This document shows positions 1 through 7,592 of a stretch of DNA of 64,000 bases, piece after piece; positions within the stretch are counted from its first letter, which is position 1, and every line of letters begins with the position of its first letter. The notes under the pieces are model-generated. The model was given only the letters and a program-made list of their open reading frames with translations, was not told the origin of the DNA and ran no database searches. Source of the DNA: an uncultured Intestinimonas sp. (GTDB taxonomy: Bacteria > Bacillota > Clostridia > Oscillospirales > Oscillospiraceae); assembly GCF_944387725.1 (NCBI RefSeq), contig NZ_CALXGA010000003.1:18066-82065 (forward strand), written 5' to 3'. Both the position numbers and the translations under genes were made by a program.

Positions 1-853
1 CGATGCCGCACTCGTGGGCGATGGCGGGCAGGTGGAGCATGGAGTTGGTGGAGCAGCCCAGGGCCATGTCCAGGGCCTCGGCGTTGTGGAAGGCGGCCTG
101 GGTCATGATGTCCCGGGGCTTGATGTCCCGCTTCACCAGCTCCATAATCTGCATCCCGGTGTGCTTGGCCAGCCGGAGCCGGGCCGACATCACGGCGGGG
201 ATGGTGCCGTTGCCCCGAAGGGCCATGCCGATGCCCTCGGTGAGGCAGTTCATGGAGTTGGCGGTATACATGCCGGAACAGGAGCCGCAGGTGGGGCAGG
301 CGTTGTGCTCGTAGTCCTCCACCCCGGCCTCGTCCAGCTTGCCGGCCTTGTAGGCCCCCACGGCCTCAAACATGTGGCTCAGGCAGGAGCGGCGGCCGTC
401 CCGGAGCCGGCCGGCCATCATGGGCCCGCCGGAGCAGAAGATGGTGGGGATGTTCAGCCGGGCGGCGGCCATCAGCAGTCCCGGCACGTTTTTGTCGCAG
501 TTGGGGATCATCACCAGGCCGTCGAACTGGTGGGCCATGACCATGGCCTCGGTGGAGTCGGCGATGAGCTCCCGGGTCACCAGGGAGTATTTCATGCCGG
601 TGTGGCCCATGGCGATGCCGTCGCACACGGCGATGGCCGGGAACTCGATGGGGGTGCCTCCCGCCATGCGGACGCCGGCTTTCACCGCCTCGGCGATTTT
701 GTCCAGGTTCATATGGCCGGGGACGATCTCGTTCTGGGAGCAGACCACTCCGATGAGGGGCCGATCCAGCTCCTCCCTGGTGTAGCCCAGGGCATAGAAG
801 AGGGAGCGGTTGGGGGCGCGCTCCACGCCCTTTGTCACATTGTCGCTTCGCAC
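1..853 (-). CDS. ilvD: Dihydroxy-acid dehydratase, 5' part (cut by window edge)
   Basis: Dehydrates 2,3-dihydroxy-3-methylvalerate and 2,3-dihydroxyisovalerate in isoleucine and valine synthesis (cytoplasm, Fe-S enzyme). About 284 N-terminal residues are present; the C-terminal half lies beyond base 1. Visible family marks are CDGI near residue 77, the PNCDKNVPG block at 117-125 (cluster cysteine and metal-site lysine) and the [15 protein letters not shown] block near 186-200. The start is a GTG at 853, preceded by an AAAGGAGGA ribosome-binding site about 7 bases upstream; no ATG fits as well. It is divergent from the FadR-type regulator at 959, which may control it. Confidence 0.95.
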   Translation of the reverse strand, partial: MRSDNVTKGVERAPNRSLFYALGYTREELDRPLIGVVCSQNEIVPGHMNLDKIAEAVKAGVRMAGGTPIEFPAIAVCDGIAMGHTGMKYSLVTRELIADSTEAMVMAHQFDGLVMIPNCDKNVPGLLMAAARLNIPTIFCSGGPMMAGRLRDGRRSCLSHMFEAVGAYKAGKLDEAGVEDYEHNACPTCGSCSGMYTANSMNCLTEGIGMALRGNGTIPAVMSARLRLAKHTGMQIMELVKRDIKPRDIMTQAAFHNAEALDMALGCSTNSMLHLPAIAHECGI

Positions 854-893
854 AGCGGGGTCCTCCTTTTTTCTGTATGTTGTCTGATAACTC

Positions 894-939
894 TTGCAAT
901 GTATGACGATATATTATAGGATAGAGACAGCAATGTCAA
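894..939 (-). promoter_or_regulatory. ilvD promoter with possible GntR/FadR operator
   Basis: On the minus strand, TTGACA (939-934) and TATAAT (918-913) are separated by 15 bases, which is short but both hexamers are perfect. The segment 899-909 has GTATGAC flanked in the FadR-family pattern nGTnnnACnA. It would lie at the predicted ilvD transcription start, so the neighbouring regulator could repress ilvD from here. The operator assignment is inference. Confidence 0.55.
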
Positions 940-958
940 GCGGCGGGGGGCGAATCGA

Positions 959-1636
959 ATGGAAAAAAAGAGCCTGGCCCAGCAGACGGCGGAGCGGCTC
1001 TACAGCATCATTGCGGCAGAGGGGCGCTTCGCCCCGGGGGAGAAGCTGCCCAACGAGCTGGCGCTCTCCCGGGAGCTGGGGGTCAGCCGGGCCACCCTCC
1101 GGGAGGCAATCCGCACTCTGGCGGCCCAGGGGGCGCTGGAGGTCCGTCGGGGGAAGGGTACCTTTGTGGCCCGGGGGCCGGAGGCCCTGGACCCCTTCGG
1201 CTTTGGGGCACTGGACCGGATTCGGGTGCGGCTCCGGGACCTCTTTGAGCTGCGGAGCATCTTCGAGCCCCCGGCGGCCCGGCTGGCCTGCCGACGGGCC
1301 ACCGAGGAGGAGCTCCGGGACATCCTGGCCAGGGGGGAGGAGGTGGAGCGGCGCATCCGGGCCGGGGAGGACCGCACCCAGGCCGACTGGGCGTTTCACA
1401 CCGCCATTGTCCGGGGGGCCCACAACGAATTTTTCACCCGGCTGATGCCCATCATCCGCCAGGCGGTGGAGGCGGCCATTACCAGCGGCGGCCACGGCGC
1501 CGAGCTGGCGGAGGACACCCTCCGGGACCACGCCCTCCTCCTGGACTTCCTTCGGCGGCGGGACGGGGAGGGGGCGGAGCACGCCATGGCCGTTCACATG
1601 CTCCACAGCCTGGATGTCATGGGTCTGCGGGGATAG
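959..1636 (+). CDS. GntR family transcriptional regulator, FadR subfamily
   Basis: A 225-residue DNA-binding regulator. Residues 5-72 form the GntR winged helix (NELALSRELGVSRATLREAIRTL, ending in a GKGTFV wing). Residues about 88-215 form the all-helical FCD ligand domain, with family-like acidic/histidine positions including DWAFH and a C-terminal HMLHSL. FadR-subfamily regulators usually sense an organic acid or amino-acid intermediate and repress adjacent genes. It is divergent from ilvD with a shared control region, so a branched-chain amino-acid or hydroxy-acid ligand is plausible but unproven. The ATG at 959 has only a weak G-rich site upstream. Confidence 0.9.
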   Translation: MEKKSLAQQTAERLYSIIAAEGRFAPGEKLPNELALSRELGVSRATLREAIRTLAAQGALEVRRGKGTFVARGPEALDPFGFGALDRIRVRLRDLFELRSIFEPPAARLACRRATEEELRDILARGEEVERRIRAGEDRTQADWAFHTAIVRGAHNEFFTRLMPIIRQAVEAAITSGGHGAELAEDTLRDHALLLDFLRRRDGEGAEHAMAVHMLHSLDVMGLRG

Positions 1637-1640
1637 CGGT

Positions 1641-1697
1641 GCAAGGCCGCCGGACAGTCCCCGCGTCAGATGCGGGAGACTTGTCCGGCGGCCTTGC
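1641..1697. terminator. Long hairpin between convergent genes
   Basis: A perfect 16-bp inverted repeat (1641-1656 with 1682-1697) encloses a smaller CCCGC/GCGGG hairpin. It separates the convergent regulator and SLH-protein genes and probably terminates both. The T-run on the plus side (1705-1708) is short and displaced. Confidence 0.65.
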
Positions 1698-1708
1698 GCC
1701 GCAGGCTT

Positions 1709-3028
1709 TTACCAGAGGAGCCAGCCGCTGGGCTCCCTGGCCTCCAGGACTTCCAGGGCGCCGCAGAGCATGTCGGCGGCCTCGGCCCGGGTGAGGGTGT
1801 CGCTGAGGCCCAGGCTTCCGTCGGCGGCGGTCTGGAGGACCCCCACGGTCTCCAGATTCACCGCCGCCTGATAGGCCCAGGCGGGAGTGGCGTCCAGGTC
1901 TGGGAAGAGGGTGGTCACCGAGGCGTCGGTGACCTGGAGCATCCGGTCCAGGAGCACGCTGGCCTCGGCCTTGGTGATGGGCCGTTCTCCCTCAAAGACC
2001 ACGCCGGCCTCGCTGACAGTGCCCTGGACCAGGCCGGACTTCAGGGCGGAGGAGACGTAGCCCTTGGCCCAGGTGGGAATGGCCGCGTCGTCGGCGAAGC
2101 CGGTGACGGTGACCCCCTCCAGGGCCTCCAGGCCCACGGTGTGCATGGCCAGGGCCACAAACTGGTCCCGGCTCACCAGCGCATTGGGCTGGAAGTAGTA
2201 GACACCCCCCACCTGTTCGCCGATGAGGATGCCCTCCTCCGCCAGGCGCAGGGCGGAGCGGTAGGCGCTCACGCCCTCCATGTCGGCGTAGGTGACGCTG
2301 GTGGCGGCCTTCTCGATCTTCACCTTCACAGTGGCGGGCTCGGAGGTGTTGCCCACGGCGTCCACCGCCACATAGGTGAAGGAGTCCTTGCCGGTCTTGT
2401 TCTCATAGGGGGTGTAGACGAACTGGGCCGAGCCGTCCTCAGAGAGGGTGACAGCCCCCCGGGCGGGCTTATCCACCAGCCGGAAGGTGAGGAGGTCCCC
2501 CTCCGGGTCCACGGCGGCGAACTGCCCGGTGACGGCCACGTTTTTATAGGTGGAAATCTCCAGGTTCTCCGCGATGGGGGTGCTGTTGGACGCGGTGAGC
2601 AGGTAGAGCCCCACCGCCACATCCTCCCCGGCGCTGCCGTCGGCGAAGACGGGGGTGAAGGTGAAGCGTGTGCTGGCCACGGTGGGGGCGGCGTTGGGAT
2701 AGAACCGCAGGCCGGACACATCCCCCAGGGCCACCGCGTCTCCCACGGCCACATCCACGCCGTTCAGGGTGAGCACGCCGGCGTTGGAGTCCGGCAGAGA
2801 GGTGAGCACGATGGAGTCCAGGGCTGTCTCCCCGGACTCCACCAGAAAGTCAGCGGGGGAGAAGGAGAACACGTCGGCCACCGTGCCGTTTTTGGCGAAG
2901 GTGGCCACGGCGGGGGCCTCCGGATCCCCGGCGGTGAGCTGGGCCGAGGCGGGCAGGGCCATGGTCACGGCGAGGGCGGCCATCAGGGCCAGCAAGGCGG
3001 CCCGGCGCAGAGGGCGGGAGTGTTTCAA
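1709..3028 (-). CDS. Exported protein with cadherin-like and SLH domains
   Basis: 439 residues. An N-terminal signal peptide (basic n-region, hydrophobic stretch to about residue 28, ALPASAQ cleavage area) exports it. Residues about 30-150 are beta-rich repeats. About 150-240 form a cadherin/Ig-like unit (VDPEGDLLTFRLVDKPARG, then FVYTP, then DSFTYVAVD). The C-terminal 190 residues carry S-layer homology repeats (YRSALRLAEEGILIG, SRDQFVALAM, WAKGYVSSALKSGLVQG, TKAEASVLL, WAYQAAVNLETVGVL, TRAEAADML) that bind secondary wall polymer. The start is TTG at 3028, supported by an AAGGAGGT site 8 bases upstream. It is likely a cell-surface structural or adhesive protein; its partner is unknown. Confidence 0.85.
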   Translation of the reverse strand: MKHSRPLRRAALLALMAALAVTMALPASAQLTAGDPEAPAVATFAKNGTVADVFSFSPADFLVESGETALDSIVLTSLPDSNAGVLTLNGVDVAVGDAVALGDVSGLRFYPNAAPTVASTRFTFTPVFADGSAGEDVAVGLYLLTASNSTPIAENLEISTYKNVAVTGQFAAVDPEGDLLTFRLVDKPARGAVTLSEDGSAQFVYTPYENKTGKDSFTYVAVDAVGNTSEPATVKVKIEKAATSVTYADMEGVSAYRSALRLAEEGILIGEQVGGVYYFQPNALVSRDQFVALAMHTVGLEALEGVTVTGFADDAAIPTWAKGYVSSALKSGLVQGTVSEAGVVFEGERPITKAEASVLLDRMLQVTDASVTTLFPDLDATPAWAYQAAVNLETVGVLQTAADGSLGLSDTLTRAEAADMLCGALEVLEAREPSGWLLW

Positions 3029-3237
3029 AAGTAAGACCTCCTTATCGACATCAACATGGGTCAGGCTGTGCTCTTATTCTTGACGCTCCGCGTGAGAATA
3101 TTCCAATTTACTCAGAAATTTACGGCAAATCCATGGAGCGGGAGACAGGACCCTGCAGGAAATAGATAAAAGAGGGACCTCCCTCGGGGAGATTCCTGCC
3201 GTTTGCCACAAAAAGCGGAAAATGGTGCGATTTTCTC

Positions 3238-3379
3238 TTGACAGAGGGCCGGAAAGTGATTATACTTCAAGACAACAGTTGCGAACGAAGGCGTTCCACC
3301 CGGGCGGGCGGAGCGCCTTCTTTATTATCACCGCATGGCAGCCACAGCGATTTTGAGAAATCGAAAGGGGAAATCCGCA
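3238..3379 (+). promoter_or_regulatory. glnA promoter and leader with terminator-like hairpin
   Basis: TTGACA (3238-3243) and TATACT (3261-3266) with a 17-base spacer form a near-consensus promoter. In the leader, GAAGGCG (3287-3293) pairs with CGCCTTC (3314-3320), followed by TTTATTAT, resembling an intrinsic terminator. An alternative hairpin, GAAC (3283-3286) with GTTC (3293-3296) around a six-base loop, uses the same left arm, so the two exclude each other. With an ANTAR protein encoded just after glnA, this looks like an antitermination leader. The loop starts with G rather than the canonical A, and I cannot see the second hexaloop. The rest of 3029-3237 shows nothing clear. Confidence 0.6.
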
Positions 3380-4711
3380 ATGGCACACACCAAGGAAGAC
3401 ATCATCCGCAGAGTCAAGGAAGAGGACATCGAGTTTGTCCGCCTCCAGTTCACCGACATCTTCGGCCAGCTCAAAAACGTGGCCATCACCGCCTCCCAGA
3501 TCGAAAAGGCGGTTGACAACAAGATCATGTTCGACGGCTCCTCTATCGAGGGCTTCGTCCGCATCGACGAGTCCGACCAGTACCTCTATCCCGACCTGAA
3601 ATCCTTCCGGGTCTTTCCCTGGCGGCCCAGCCACGGCAAGGTGGCCCGGCTGATCTGCGACGTCCACAACCCCGACGGCAGCCCCTTTATGGGCGACCCC
3701 CGGTATGTGCTCAAGCGGGTGATTCAGAAGGCCAGGGATATGGGCTTCGACGCCTTCAACGTGGGCCTCGAGGCTGAGTTCTTCCTCTTCCAGACCGATG
3801 ACGAGGGCAAGCCCACCACCAAGACCAACGACGAGGCCGGCTATTTCGATCTGGGCCCCCTGGACCACGGCGAGGGCACCCGCCGGGAGATCTGCCTGGC
3901 CCTGGAGCAGATGGGCTTTGAGATTGAGGCCAGCCACCATGAGGTGGCCGAGGGCCAGCACGAGATTGACTTTAAGTATGAGGAGGCCCTCCACACCGCC
4001 GACAACATCATGACCTTCAAGCTGGCGGTGAAGACCCTGGCCCAGAAGAACGGCCTCCACGCCACTTTCATGCCCAAGCCCATCTTCGGCATCAACGGCT
4101 CCGGGATGCACACCAACATGTCCCTCTTCCGGGACGGCAAGAACGTCTTCTACGATCCCAATGGGGAGAAGGGCCTGTCCAAGGATGCCTATAGCTTTAT
4201 TGCCGGCCTGCTGGCCCATGTGAAGGGCTTCGCCGCCGTCACCAATCCCCTGGTCAACTCCTACAAGAGGCTGGTACCCGGCTATGAGGCCCCCTGTTAC
4301 CTTGCCTGGTCCGCCTCCAACCGATCCGCCCTCATCCGCATCCCCGCCGCCCGGGGCCAGTCCACCCGGGTGGAGCTCCGCAGCCCCGACCCCTCCTGCA
4401 ACCCCTATCTGGCTCTGGCGGTCTGCCTGGCCGCCGGCCTGGACGGCATTGAGAAGGGCATGGTCCCCCCGGCGGAGATCACCGAGAACATCTTCGCCAT
4501 GGACCAGGCCACCCGGCAGGCCCACGGCATCGACAGCCTGCCCGGCTCCCTGGAGGAGGCCATTAAGGCCCTGGAGGCCGACCAGCTCATCCTGGACACC
4601 CTGGGCGATCACGTGGCCACCAACTTTATCGAGGGCAAGAAGAAGGAGTGGGATGAGTACCGCACCCGCGTGAGCTCCTGGGAGCGGGAGAAGTACATCA
4701 TCAACTATTAA
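3380..4711 (+). CDS. glnA: Glutamine synthetase, type I
   Basis: Makes glutamine from glutamate, ammonia and ATP; the main ammonium-assimilation enzyme, working with GltBD downstream. 443 residues, the usual length for the short Gram-positive type I-alpha form. Motifs include [16 protein letters not shown] near the N-terminus (with the arginine used in feedback control in Bacillus), [26 protein letters not shown], and [28 protein letters not shown]. The start at 3380 follows an AAAGGGG site and gives the conserved beginning; an in-frame upstream ATG would add 15 non-conserved residues. A regulator with an RNA-binding ANTAR domain follows. Confidence 0.97.
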   Translation: MAHTKEDIIRRVKEEDIEFVRLQFTDIFGQLKNVAITASQIEKAVDNKIMFDGSSIEGFVRIDESDQYLYPDLKSFRVFPWRPSHGKVARLICDVHNPDGSPFMGDPRYVLKRVIQKARDMGFDAFNVGLEAEFFLFQTDDEGKPTTKTNDEAGYFDLGPLDHGEGTRREICLALEQMGFEIEASHHEVAEGQHEIDFKYEEALHTADNIMTFKLAVKTLAQKNGLHATFMPKPIFGINGSGMHTNMSLFRDGKNVFYDPNGEKGLSKDAYSFIAGLLAHVKGFAAVTNPLVNSYKRLVPGYEAPCYLAWSASNRSALIRIPAARGQSTRVELRSPDPSCNPYLALAVCLAAGLDGIEKGMVPPAEITENIFAMDQATRQAHGIDSLPGSLEEAIKALEADQLILDTLGDHVATNFIEGKKKEWDEYRTRVSSWEREKYIINY

Positions 4712-4733
4712 GCCCCCGCCCCTGTGGAATAGC

Positions 4734-4755
4734 GCCGGGCCCGCGCCGGCCCGGC
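4734..4755 (+). other. Short GC hairpin between glnA and the ANTAR gene
   Basis: GCCGGGC (4734-4740) pairs with GCCCGGC (4749-4755). There is no T-run, so it is more likely an RNA-stability or processing hairpin than a terminator. It lies just before the ribosome-binding site of the next gene. Confidence 0.4.
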
Positions 4756-4774
4756 AGAGAGGAGTGGAGGGAAG

Positions 4775-5314
4775 TTGAAGCTGGAGAGTGTCATTGTGGC
4801 CTTTGAGAGCGAAAAGAGCTGCGAGCGCATCCGGGAGATCCTGGAGAGCAGCGGCACCGCCGACTGCGTCATCTGCCGCTCCGCCGCCGAGGTCAAGCGG
4901 ACCGTGAGCCACCAACGGATTACTACCGTGATCTGCGGCTTCAAGCTCCCGGACCAGACGGCCCAGGACCTCTTCGAGGACCTGCCCACCTCCTGCGCCA
5001 TGCTGATGGTGGCGGTCCAGGGGCTTCTGGACCTGTGCCAGAACGAGGACATCTTCCGTCTGGCCTCGCCGGTGAGCCGGGGGGATCTCATCGCCTCAGT
5101 GCGGATGCTCATTCAGATCGGGCACCGGCTGGAGAAATTCGTCCGGCCCCAGCGGACCGAGGAGGAGCGGAGCATCATCCAGACGGCCAAGGAGCTCCTC
5201 ATGGACCGGCATGGCATGACGGAGGAGCAGGCCCACCGTTTTTTGCAGAAAAAGAGTATGGATTCTGGAGCCAGGATGGTTCAAACCGCAAAGCTGGTAT
5301 TGGGCGGTCAGTGA
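4775..5314 (+). CDS. ANTAR-domain response regulator (RNA-binding antiterminator)
   Basis: 179 residues. The N-terminal ~120 residues look like a degenerate receiver domain (VIVAFESEKSCERIREILES start, then ICGFKLPDQTA). The C-terminal ~55 residues match ANTAR: AKELLMDRHGMTEEQAHRFLQ followed by AKLVLGG. ANTAR proteins bind paired hexaloop RNA hairpins and prevent termination, often at nitrogen-metabolism genes. Its position directly after glnA suggests it acts on the glnA leader and perhaps on other nitrogen leaders. The start is TTG at 4775 behind a GTGGAGGG site. No separate histidine-kinase gene is adjacent. The family call is firm; the target is inferred. Confidence 0.85.
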   Translation: MKLESVIVAFESEKSCERIREILESSGTADCVICRSAAEVKRTVSHQRITTVICGFKLPDQTAQDLFEDLPTSCAMLMVAVQGLLDLCQNEDIFRLASPVSRGDLIASVRMLIQIGHRLEKFVRPQRTEEERSIIQTAKELLMDRHGMTEEQAHRFLQKKSMDSGARMVQTAKLVLGGQ

Positions 5315-5340
5315 GAAGCATATAGTTCGTCAGACGATGA

Positions 5341-5425
5341 TGTCTCACCCCGCCCCGGCGGCAGCCCAACCCAACACGGCTGCCGCCGTCCGCGTCCCCT
5401 GGGGCGGGCGGGGGCCCGTGAGACA
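5341..5425 (+). ncRNA. Large conserved-looking hairpin ahead of dapF (candidate leader RNA)
   Basis: Three nested, perfectly complementary arms: 5341-5348 with 5418-5425 (8 bp), 5349-5356 with 5401-5408 (8 bp) and 5357-5366 with 5378-5387 (10 bp, 11-base A/C-rich loop). The arms are separated by asymmetric unpaired strands at 5388-5400 and 5409-5417. There is no T-run, and dapF begins 24 bases later. It could be a cis-regulatory RNA, a processing signal or a palindromic repeat. I do not recognise a known riboswitch in it. Confidence 0.5.
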
Positions 5426-5448
5426 GGCGGCGGGGAGGGCGAACTGCT

Positions 5449-6282
5449 TTGCGCTTTACAAAAATGCAGGGGCTGGGCAACGACTATGTGTATCTCGACT
5501 GCACCCAAAGAACGCCGGAGGACCTGCCGGGACTGGCCCGGCGGCTCTCCGACCGGCATTTCGGGGTGGGATCTGACGGGCTCATCTGCATCTGTCCGTC
5601 GGACCGGGCGGACTTCCGCATGGTCATGTTCAACGCTGACGGCTCCCAGGGGGAGATGTGCGGCAACGGCATCCGTTGTGTAGGGAAATTCCTTTACGAT
5701 AAGGGCCTTACAGACCAGACCCACTTGACCATCGAGACCCCGGCGGGCCCCAGGGGCCTGGAGCTCCAGACCGAGGCGGGAAAAGTGGCCGCAGTCACCG
5801 TGGATATGGGCGCGCCCATCCTGGACCCGGCGCACATCCCGGTGGAGGACGCCGGCCGGGACTTCATCGCCCGGCCCATGGTGGTAGGAGGCCGGGCGTG
5901 GAAGGTCACCTGTCTCTCCATGGGCAACCCTCATGCCGTGGTCTTTGTCCCCGACGTGTCCCGTCTGCCGCTGGCTGAGCTGGGGCCCGCCTTTGAGGGC
6001 CACCCCAGCTTTCCCCAGCGAATCAATACGGAGTTTGTCCAGGTGGAGAACCAGAACACCCTCCGTATGCGGGTGTGGGAGCGGGGGAGCGGGGAGACCC
6101 TGGCCTGCGGCACCGGGGCCTGCGCCGCCTTGGCGGCGGCGGTCCTCAACGGCTATGCCGGTCCGGCGGCCGCCGTGGTGCTGCCGGGGGGCGTCCTCAC
6201 CATCCGCTGGGACCGGGCGGACGGCCATATCTACCTGACGGGGCCGGCGGTGACCGTCTTCGAGGGCCAGTGGCCGGATTGA
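5449..6282 (+). CDS. dapF: Diaminopimelate epimerase
   Basis: Converts LL- to meso-diaminopimelate for lysine and peptidoglycan. 277 residues, the usual size. The two catalytic cysteines are visible: Cys71 in [14 protein letters not shown] and Cys220 in [10 protein letters not shown]. The start is TTG at 5449 behind GGGGAGGG, giving the conserved [12 protein letters not shown] beginning. It is followed 28 bases later by dapL, which makes its substrate, so the pair completes the aminotransferase branch of the lysine pathway. Confidence 0.96.
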   Translation: MRFTKMQGLGNDYVYLDCTQRTPEDLPGLARRLSDRHFGVGSDGLICICPSDRADFRMVMFNADGSQGEMCGNGIRCVGKFLYDKGLTDQTHLTIETPAGPRGLELQTEAGKVAAVTVDMGAPILDPAHIPVEDAGRDFIARPMVVGGRAWKVTCLSMGNPHAVVFVPDVSRLPLAELGPAFEGHPSFPQRINTEFVQVENQNTLRMRVWERGSGETLACGTGACAALAAAVLNGYAGPAAAVVLPGGVLTIRWDRADGHIYLTGPAVTVFEGQWPD

Positions 6283-6310
6283 CAGAAGCACAAAACAAGG
6301 AGGTTTTCGT

Positions 6311-7525
6311 GTGCGTATCAATGACAACTTTTTGAAGCTGCCGGGCAGCTACCTCTTTGCGGAGATTGACCGCCGGGTGGCGGCCTACAGCCAGGAGCAC
6401 CCGGAGCGGGAACTCATCCGCCTGGGCATCGGGGATGTGACCCTGCCCCTGGTCCCTGCGGTTACCCAAGCCATGCACCAGGCGGTGGACGAGATGGGGA
6501 AGAAGGAGACCTTCCAGGGCTATCCGCCCTATCGGGGCTATGATTTCCTGCTCCAGGCCATTCTGGAGCACGACTACCGGACCCGGGGTGTGGAGCTCTC
6601 CCCGGAGGAAATTTTTGTCTCCGACGGGGCCAAGAGCGATTGCAGCGGCATCGGGGACATCCTGGGCGCCGACAACCTGGTGGCAGTGTGCGACCCGGTC
6701 TACCCTGTCTACGTGGATTCCAACGCCATCGCTGGCCGCCTGGGAAGCTGCGACAAGCAGACGGAGCGCTGGGAGCGGCTGGTCTATATGCCCTGTACGG
6801 CGGAGAACGGCTTTGCGCCCTCCATTCCAGAGCGTAAAGTGGATATGGTTTACCTCTGCTTCCCCAACAACCCCACCGGCACAGCGGCCACCCGGCGGCA
6901 GCTCCAGGACTGGGTGGACTATGCCAACGCCAACGACAGTCTCATTCTCTTCGACAGCGCCTATGAGGCATTCATCACCGAGGCGGACATCCCCCACTCC
7001 ATCTTCGAGATTCCGGGGGCCAAGACCTGCGCCATCGAGTTCCGCTCCTTCTCCAAGACCGCCGGCTTCACCGGCACCCGCTGCGCCTACACCGTCATCC
7101 CCAAGGAGCTCCGGCGGGAGGGGATCTCCCTCAACGAGCTGTGGTACCGGCGGCAGTCCACCAAATTTAACGGCGTATCCTACATTGTCCAGCGGGGGGC
7201 GGAGGCCACCTACAGCCAGGAGGGCCGCCGGCAGATAATGGAGCACATCGCCTATTACCTGGGGAATGCCAGGACCATCCGGGAGGGCCTGACCGCCGCC
7301 GGGCTCACCGTCTACGGCGGGGTCAACGCCCCCTACGTCTGGGTGCGGACCCCGGAGGGGACCGGCTCCTGGGGCTTCTTCGACCGGCTGCTCCGGCAGG
7401 CCAATGTGGTCACCACCCCCGGCGCCGGCTTTGGCCCCAGCGGGGAGGGCTACATCCGGCTCACCGGCTTCGGCGGGGCGGAGGCCACCCGGCAGGCGGT
7501 GGAGCGGGTGCGGAGCATCCTGTAA
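6311..7525 (+). CDS. dapL: LL-diaminopimelate aminotransferase
   Basis: PLP enzyme that makes LL-diaminopimelate in one step from tetrahydrodipicolinate and glutamate, bypassing the succinyl/acetyl branches. 404 residues. Family marks are the [19 protein letters not shown] start, [43 protein letters not shown], and the PLP-lysine region [14 protein letters not shown]. The start is GTG at 6311, 7 bases after AAGGAGG. It follows dapF and consumes glutamate supplied by the glnA/gltBD genes around it. Confidence 0.96.
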   Translation: MRINDNFLKLPGSYLFAEIDRRVAAYSQEHPERELIRLGIGDVTLPLVPAVTQAMHQAVDEMGKKETFQGYPPYRGYDFLLQAILEHDYRTRGVELSPEEIFVSDGAKSDCSGIGDILGADNLVAVCDPVYPVYVDSNAIAGRLGSCDKQTERWERLVYMPCTAENGFAPSIPERKVDMVYLCFPNNPTGTAATRRQLQDWVDYANANDSLILFDSAYEAFITEADIPHSIFEIPGAKTCAIEFRSFSKTAGFTGTRCAYTVIPKELRREGISLNELWYRRQSTKFNGVSYIVQRGAEATYSQEGRRQIMEHIAYYLGNARTIREGLTAAGLTVYGGVNAPYVWVRTPEGTGSWGFFDRLLRQANVVTTPGAGFGPSGEGYIRLTGFGGAEATRQAVERVRSIL

Positions 7526-7542
7526 AACGGCCGGACGGCGCC

Positions 7543-7562
7543 GGCGGTGCGCGCCGCTTTTT
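7543..7562 (+). terminator. Hairpin with T-run after dapL
   Basis: GCGG (7544-7547) pairs with CCGC (7554-7557) around a six-base loop, extendable by other GC pairs, followed by TTTTT. It may terminate dapL transcription or act as an attenuator in front of gltB; the six-base loop is of interest given the nearby ANTAR protein. Confidence 0.45.
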
Positions 7563-7592
7563 CTTCAATCAACCCGGAAAGGGGTCATGCAA

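Noticed and set aside
14-919. A 301-codon plus-strand open frame at the left edge
   Set aside because: Antisense to ilvD, Gly/His/Ala-rich, no ribosome-binding site.
3260-4915. A 551-codon minus-strand frame opposite glnA
   Set aside because: Shadow frame with composition typical of antisense in GC-rich DNA.
5341-5425. Intrinsic terminator before dapF
   Set aside because: Strong hairpin but no T-run, and the outer arms are separated by asymmetric unpaired strands.
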